A DNA stretch of 64,000 nt from Polyangiaceae bacterium (GTDB lineage Bacteria; Myxococcota_A; Polyangia; Polyangiales; Polyangiaceae): positions 1 to 64,000 of the forward strand of contig JAWKRG010000011.1 in the NCBI GenBank assembly GCA_041389725.1, given 5' to 3'. The notes beneath the pieces were generated by a model, which did not search any database, was not told the origin of the DNA, and was given only the letters and a program-made list of their open reading frames with translations. Of the stretch, positions 59,876 through 64,000 are shown piece after piece. Made by a program: the position numbers and the translations under genes. Within the stretch, counting starts at the first letter, position 1, and the number at the start of each line of letters is the position of its first letter.

Positions 59876-60062
59876 CGCTGACGCGCGCGGCGCCGAGCTA
59901 GTCGGCGCGTCCCTGCGCTGACGCTGACGCGCGCGGCGTCGAACGAGTCGTCGCGTCCCTGCGCTGACGCTGACGCGCGCGGCGTCGAACGAGTCGTCGC
60001 GTCCCTGCGCTGACGCTGACGCGCGCAGCGCCGAACGAGTCGGCGCGTCCCTGCGCTGACGA
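59873..60062. repeat. 46-bp tandem repeat, four complete copies plus partial
   Basis: Copies begin at 59873, 59919, 59965 and 60011 (each TGACGCTGACGCGCGC...), exactly 46 bp apart, with a short fifth start at 60057. Copies differ at a few positions (GAGCTAGTCG or GAACGAGTCG). The 46 bp before the first copy are the 3' end of the anti-sigma gene and match the second half of the unit (GAGCTAGTC, then GCGTCCCTGC), so the array grew from the gene end. The unit is not a multiple of three and is noncoding. Confidence 0.9.
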
Positions 60063-60066
60063 CGAG

Positions 60067-61797
60067 CTAGCGCCCCACGGTGCGGCGGCGCCGTCTGGCC
60101 AACGCCGCGAAGCCACCGAGCATCAGTAGACCCAGCGGCCCGTCAGTCCGCTTTGTCCTGCCGGAGCGGCAGCCACATCCGCCATCGTCGGCGGAGCTGC
60201 CGCTGCTTCCCTTCGCGCCGCTCGTTCCAGCTGTCCCACCGGTACCGGCGCCACCGTCGAGCCCCGCAGCGCCGCCGCTCGTGCCGGCGCCGCCATCCAG
60301 GCCCACACCACCGCCATTACCAGCTCCGCCCCCGGTGCCAGGGCCGCCGTCGGGTTTCGCGCAGGACGCGCCCTCGCAGTACTCGTAGGCTCCGATCGTC
60401 GGCGTGCTGTCCCTCGGATTGCCGTAGATGTCCGCCCAAGGCAGGTTGAGCCCGTAGGTCGAGTTCAGCGTATCTATCAGCGGCTTCGCATCTTCACCTT
60501 TGTCGATGGCGGGAGATCCGGATTGCAGCTCGCCATCGAGTGCACCCTCGTCGGTGCCGTCGCCAAAGGTGTGGATGAAGTCGTCGACGAACAGCGGGTC
60601 CGCATTGACCCCCGTCCCGCCGTAGGTGTTCACCCAGTCCGTCCACCCAGACACACTGCCCGTTTGGCCCTTGCCCGTGAACTGACCGGAAAAGCCTGGC
60701 CCTCCGGAGCTGCGCCAGAACAGATTGTTCCTGATGTCATCGACGGGAATGGCGTGCGGCAAGCTCTCCTCCAAGTTGGCCAAGCTGCCGCTGGCGTTGA
60801 ACACCGCAAAGATGTTGTTGACCGTGACGGCGTCATACTCCTGGATGAAGTTCCTGCAGCGGGGACCAGCCACCACGATCGTGTTGTGAATCACCCAAGT
60901 GGGCGGCATGGGATCGTTGTCGTACCATCGCGTCCAGAGCGCTGAGTTGTGGTTGCCCGTCGGGTCCCAGACGCCCCCCATGTAGAGGTAGTTGTTGTAG
61001 ATGATGACGGGATTGGTGCCTTCGGAACCGAGGATGATCGGCGTTCCACCCCCTTCGGGACTGAAGACGGAGTCGTTGATGAAGTAGTTGTTGTAGATGA
61101 CGAAGCCGCTGGCGAGGTACGCCTGAAGCGCATCGGTGTGGGCCTTGGGATCCTGATTGCGTTGGTGAACGTAGTTGTCGTGGATAGTGGTTCGCTGGGC
61201 GCGCTGAATGTAGATGGTGTCCGTCTCTCCGTCGTACATCGCCGGGGACACGATCTTGGAGTTCCTGATCGTGACGTTGTCGACGGTGTAGGAGTTTGCG
61301 CCGTTGAGCATGATGCCGGCCTGACCCTGGTAGTCGTGAATGTCCATGGAATCGAGGATGATGGTGTTGGCGTTGTCCTCGACGTAGATGCCCTTGGATG
61401 CGTGGGCGCACTCGAACCCTTTGAGCGTGACGTAGCTCTTGTTCTGCACGTAGATGCTCTGTGACCTCGTTCCTCCGCCATCGATGACGACTCGACCGTC
61501 ATGGCCCGAGGGACTCGACGAATACCTCCCCGCCATGATGGCGATCGGACTCCCCGCGGTTCCGCTCTTTCCTACCGTCAGTTGTTCGAAGTAGGTCTTC
61601 GAGTCGGCGCCGCCGCTGACGTAGATCGTCTCGCCGGGCTGAACCGATCCCCAGTCGATGTCCTCGAGCGACTTCCAGGCGTTGCTCCAAGACGAACCGT
61701 CGTTGCTGCCCGAGGCGGCGTTGTCGACGTAGTGATCCGCAGCCTGTGCGCTCAACGCCACGAAGAAGGAAGCAAGTCCGAGGGCAAGCGATCTCAT
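60067..61797 (-). CDS. Secreted right-handed beta-helix protein with MYXO-CTERM-like tail
   Basis: 576 aa. Signal peptide MRSLALGLASFFVALSAQAA. Residues ~85-330 are parallel beta-helix turns (SYVTLKGFECAHASKGIYVE; NTIILDSMDIHDYQGQAGIM; TTIHDNYVHQRNQDPKAHTD), like polysaccharide-binding or lyase proteins. A region with SGSPAIDKGEDAKPLID (~440) and a Gly/Ala/Asp-rich linker follow. The tail has CGCRSGRTKRTDGPLGLLML, then GGFAALARRRRRT: a Cys pair, hydrophobic helix and Arg cluster, the form recognised by the myxobacterial rhombosortase-type sorting machinery. It should be exported and cell-surface anchored or released. Substrate unknown. Confidence 0.86.
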   Translation of the reverse strand: MRSLALGLASFFVALSAQAADHYVDNAASGSNDGSSWSNAWKSLEDIDWGSVQPGETIYVSGGADSKTYFEQLTVGKSGTAGSPIAIMAGRYSSSPSGHDGRVVIDGGGTRSQSIYVQNKSYVTLKGFECAHASKGIYVEDNANTIILDSMDIHDYQGQAGIMLNGANSYTVDNVTIRNSKIVSPAMYDGETDTIYIQRAQRTTIHDNYVHQRNQDPKAHTDALQAYLASGFVIYNNYFINDSVFSPEGGGTPIILGSEGTNPVIIYNNYLYMGGVWDPTGNHNSALWTRWYDNDPMPPTWVIHNTIVVAGPRCRNFIQEYDAVTVNNIFAVFNASGSLANLEESLPHAIPVDDIRNNLFWRSSGGPGFSGQFTGKGQTGSVSGWTDWVNTYGGTGVNADPLFVDDFIHTFGDGTDEGALDGELQSGSPAIDKGEDAKPLIDTLNSTYGLNLPWADIYGNPRDSTPTIGAYEYCEGASCAKPDGGPGTGGGAGNGGGVGLDGGAGTSGGAAGLDGGAGTGGTAGTSGAKGSSGSSADDGGCGCRSGRTKRTDGPLGLLMLGGFAALARRRRRTVGR

Positions 61798-62092
61798 GGC
61801 AATGGTCCTTTCCTTGACGGGCTGGCGACTCGAGGGTCGCGCTGGCGCTGTCGCCCGACTCCGGCGTCGGGCTCGGCGGCTCCCGCGGAAATGGGTAGCA
61901 TGCGTGGGCAGCGACGAAGCAGCGCGCGACTCGATGTCCGATTTTGCAAAGGCGGCGCCTCACGGCTCACCGCGTTTCGACACGCAGCGCGGACGCAAAG
62001 GCACCGCGACCTGCCACGCGACGGGAAGAGGCGGCGCAAGCGCTGCGACGTGCAGTGCTGATGCAATGGACCGCGCCGTGCAGCGAACGGTT
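61798..62092. other. Intergenic region, nothing recognised
   Basis: About 295 bp between two minus-strand genes. It should hold the promoter of the beta-helix gene and the end of the gamma-glutamyltransferase gene. I see no sigma-54 element, dyad, hairpin or convincing short gene in it. Confidence 0.5.
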
Positions 62093-63736
62093 TCAGCGTT
62101 GGGCGGGTGCGCCGAACTTGCGTGGGTCCGAGGCCGGCAGCCACTGGCCATTGCGCAACGCGATGCCCTGCACGGCGCTCTGGGTGAAGCGCACGGTGCC
62201 CAGGATTTCGCCACGGAAGGCCAGATCCTCACGCAGCGACTGGGCGACGCCCTTTTCCAAGAGCAGCGTCGGTCCCCCACTCGGCACCTGGAAGCGCGGC
62301 GCCGCAAGCTCCTTGGGCAAGTCTCCGCCAAAGGTCAGCCATGATACCAACACCTGCGTCACGTTCGTCGCGATCGTGGTTCCACCCGAGCCCCCAAGGG
62401 CGAGTTCCACCTTGCCATCGCGAAGCACGAACGTGGGCGTCATGCTCGACACCGGACGCGCTCCGGGACGAGGACGGTTCGGGCTCACTTTCATGCCGAA
62501 GGGCTCGACGTCCTTCGCAGCAGTGAAATCGTCCAGCTCGTCATTGAGCACGATGCCACTGGCTGGCGCGATCAACTTCGCGCCGAAAGTTCGATTCACC
62601 GTCGTCGTCAAAGAAACGACGTTGCCTGCTGCATCGGCTGTCACCATGTGGTGCGTGCCATGCTCTTCGAGACCGAAGCGGGGCAAGGTGTGAGTGCGCT
62701 CGATGCCGATGTGGGCACGCCGTTTCGCCATGCGCGCCGGCGCGGTCAGCTTGGCCACGTCCACAGCTACGTGGTCCGGGTCGCCTAGATAGCGCATGCG
62801 ATCGGCAATCGCTCCGCGCATGGCCTCGGCCTGCAGGTGAATCAGCGCGCCGCTTCCCTTTCCGAGCTTCGCCAATCGCGCCTTTTCCAGCAGTGACAGA
62901 GTCTGCACGACCATCAGCCCGCCGGCGGAGGGCGGCGGCATGGTCACGATCTCGTGCTGTCCCCAGCGCACGCGCAGGGGCGTACGCTCGACGGGGCGAT
63001 AGTTGGCTAGATCCGACAGCTCGAGAGAGCCCCCTGCCTTCTTCGCGCTGTCGACGATGTCCCTCGCGACCTCGCCGGCATAGAGCGCCTGTGGTCCTTC
63101 CGCGGCGATGCGCTCCAAGGTGGCTGCCAGCTTCGCTCGGACGACCCTCGCGCCTGCTGCCGCGGGTTTGCCTTGGGGATAGAAGATCCGCGCCAAGGTC
63201 GCGTCCACGCGCAAGCGATCGCCGTAGGCCGCCAAGGATCCGGCAAGGAATCGTCCCACCGGAAACCCTTGCTTCGCGCTCTGAATCGCGGGGGCGACGA
63301 CGTCCTTCCAGGCACGCTTGCCAAACTTGCCGTGGAGCGCGTGCAAGCCGGCAACTTCGCCTGGCACCCCTACGTACTTGCCGCGCTCGGCATCGGAAAA
63401 GGGACGCGCTTCGAAGGCTTTGACGTCGAGCTTCGCTGGCGCGCGTTCGCGAAAGTCCAGAACGTAGACGCTCTTTTCCTTCGCCAACCACACCAGCGCA
63501 AAGCCACCCCCACCGATGCCACTCGACGTCGGACTGACGACGCCGCCCATCAACGCTGCGGCGATGGCGCCGTCGACGGCGTTGCCCCCGGCCGCCATCA
63601 CGCCAACGGCAGCGCGGCTGGCCAGGTCGTTCTCGGTCGCCGCGGCGTTGCGCAGGCCAGCCCCTTCGGCCTTGGGCGCGAGGGCAAAAAGGACGGCGAT
63701 GAGCAGCAGCGCCACCGGCAGCAGCGTGGGCCGCAT
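62093..63736 (-). CDS. ggt: Gamma-glutamyltransferase
   Basis: 547 aa from ATG 63736 (a GTG at 63757 is also possible), with an export signal MRPTLLPVALLLIAVLFALA. The large-subunit part has AGGNAVDGAIAAALMGGVVS and PTSSGIGGGGFALVW with the LDFRERAP substrate region. Self-cleavage is expected at the Thr of EEHGTHHMVTADAAGNVVSL, which starts the small subunit; there the family motifs TTTVNRTFGAK, LNDELDDF and SSMTPTFVLRDGKVELALGG are all visible. The enzyme breaks or transfers the gamma-glutamyl group of glutathione in the periplasm. Divergent from it is glutathione synthetase, a meaningful pairing. Confidence 0.95.
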   Translation of the reverse strand: MRPTLLPVALLLIAVLFALAPKAEGAGLRNAAATENDLASRAAVGVMAAGGNAVDGAIAAALMGGVVSPTSSGIGGGGFALVWLAKEKSVYVLDFRERAPAKLDVKAFEARPFSDAERGKYVGVPGEVAGLHALHGKFGKRAWKDVVAPAIQSAKQGFPVGRFLAGSLAAYGDRLRVDATLARIFYPQGKPAAAGARVVRAKLAATLERIAAEGPQALYAGEVARDIVDSAKKAGGSLELSDLANYRPVERTPLRVRWGQHEIVTMPPPSAGGLMVVQTLSLLEKARLAKLGKGSGALIHLQAEAMRGAIADRMRYLGDPDHVAVDVAKLTAPARMAKRRAHIGIERTHTLPRFGLEEHGTHHMVTADAAGNVVSLTTTVNRTFGAKLIAPASGIVLNDELDDFTAAKDVEPFGMKVSPNRPRPGARPVSSMTPTFVLRDGKVELALGGSGGTTIATNVTQVLVSWLTFGGDLPKELAAPRFQVPSGGPTLLLEKGVAQSLREDLAFRGEILGTVRFTQSAVQGIALRNGQWLPASDPRKFGAPAQR

Positions 63737-63805
63737 GCGGGGGATGGGGCGAGTCACTTGGAACTGATACGATGCGCGCTCCCTTTTGAAAAGAGGACGG
63801 TCCCC

Positions 63806-64000
63806 GTGCGCTTCCTGTTCGTGATGGATCCAGCAGAAACCATGCTGCCTGACAAAGACACCAGCTTCGCGCTCATGCGTGGAGCGCTCGCTCTCGGGCA
63901 CGAAACCCTGCACTGCCTGCCGCGCGAGATCATGAACTACGGACCCGAGGTGCGCGCCTGGGCGCGCCCGATCCGCGTGGCGAACGCCCCGCCCCACGTG
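63806..64000 (+). CDS. gshB: Glutathione synthetase, 5' part (cut by window edge)
   Basis: GTG 63806 is preceded by AAGAGGA at a normal distance. The 65 visible residues, MRFLFVMDPAETMLPDKDTS, then FALMRGALALGHETLHCLPR, match the N-terminal (pre-ATP-grasp) domain of GshB, including the MDP and KDTSF motifs. It joins gamma-glutamylcysteine and glycine. The divergent ggt gene (70-bp spacing) suggests linked glutathione synthesis and turnover. The rest lies outside the window. Confidence 0.88.
   Translation, partial: MRFLFVMDPAETMLPDKDTSFALMRGALALGHETLHCLPREIMNYGPEVRAWARPIRVANAPPHV

Noticed and set aside
59873..60062. CRISPR array
   Set aside because: The 46-bp units are contiguous with no unique spacers and derive from the end of the anti-sigma gene.

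Overview
The window is GC-rich and gene-dense and looks chromosomal. It most likely comes from a Polyangia-type myxobacterium (Myxococcota). Supporting signs are Gly/Ala-rich lipoproteins, MYXO-CTERM-like C-termini (Cys-rich turn, hydrophobic segment, Arg cluster), Hanks-type kinases with sensor propellers, sigma-54 activators and ECF sigma/anti-sigma pairs. This placement is inferred from gene content, since no rRNA or tRNA gene is visible. The only transposon trace is a truncated IS91-type transposase at 2940-3698.

Layout. 1-7700: a TetR regulator, an NmrA-like oxidoreductase/SGNH hydrolase pair, the IS91 remnant, a three-gene operon (lipoprotein, Pro-rich barrel protein, metallophosphoesterase), a GST and a hypothetical gene. 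7773-14350: a giant CtpI-like P-type ATPase with a degenerate second ATPase half, an acetoacetate-decarboxylase-like protein and an aldehyde dehydrogenase. 14390-18680: a YkgJ-type protein, a beta-barrel gene broken by an in-frame stop, then a radical SAM/SPASM enzyme coupled to two paralogous small zinc-ribbon proteins ending in repeated YGLPADAG-like motifs, and a CBS-domain protein.

18700-37500 is the most distinctive region. A five-gene operon (25880 down to 18700) encodes a diheme cytochrome-porin fusion resembling Cyc2, a lipoprotein with two CX4CH motifs, two cupredoxin lipoproteins, and a pseudokinase/YWTD-propeller/azurin fusion. Upstream lies a second operon (31239 down to 26083) with a Ser/Thr kinase carrying a propeller, a histidine kinase and an NtrC-type sigma-54 activator. 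Next come a pentaheme lipoprotein and two Cys-rich lipoproteins. By eye I find three sigma-54 (-24/-12) promoters here, each with a tandem pair of related 16-bp dyads (consensus GTCTCA-N4-TGAGAC) upstream. This suggests one regulon for surface copper and heme proteins, with the local NtrC protein as its likely activator. A fourth sigma-54 promoter with a different dyad precedes the radical SAM gene.

37500-47300: a barrel protein, an ECF sigma/FecR pair, more Cys-rich lipoproteins, a CoA-transferase-GNAT fusion, prolyl aminopeptidase, an SseB-like protein and an acyltransferase. 47200-56130: a PilZ protein and a matrixin with an internal sorting-like segment, then three divergent complex I membrane-arm homologues (NuoM-, NuoL- and NuoH-like, two carrying extra soluble N-terminal domains) separated by a propeller protein and a peroxiredoxin. 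56190-64000: an ABC ATPase, an SMI1/KNR4 protein, PhaR, a second ECF sigma/zinc-finger anti-sigma pair ending in a 46-bp tandem repeat, a beta-helix protein with MYXO-CTERM tail, gamma-glutamyltransferase and the 5' end of glutathione synthetase. All identifications come from reading the sequence; no database search was run.
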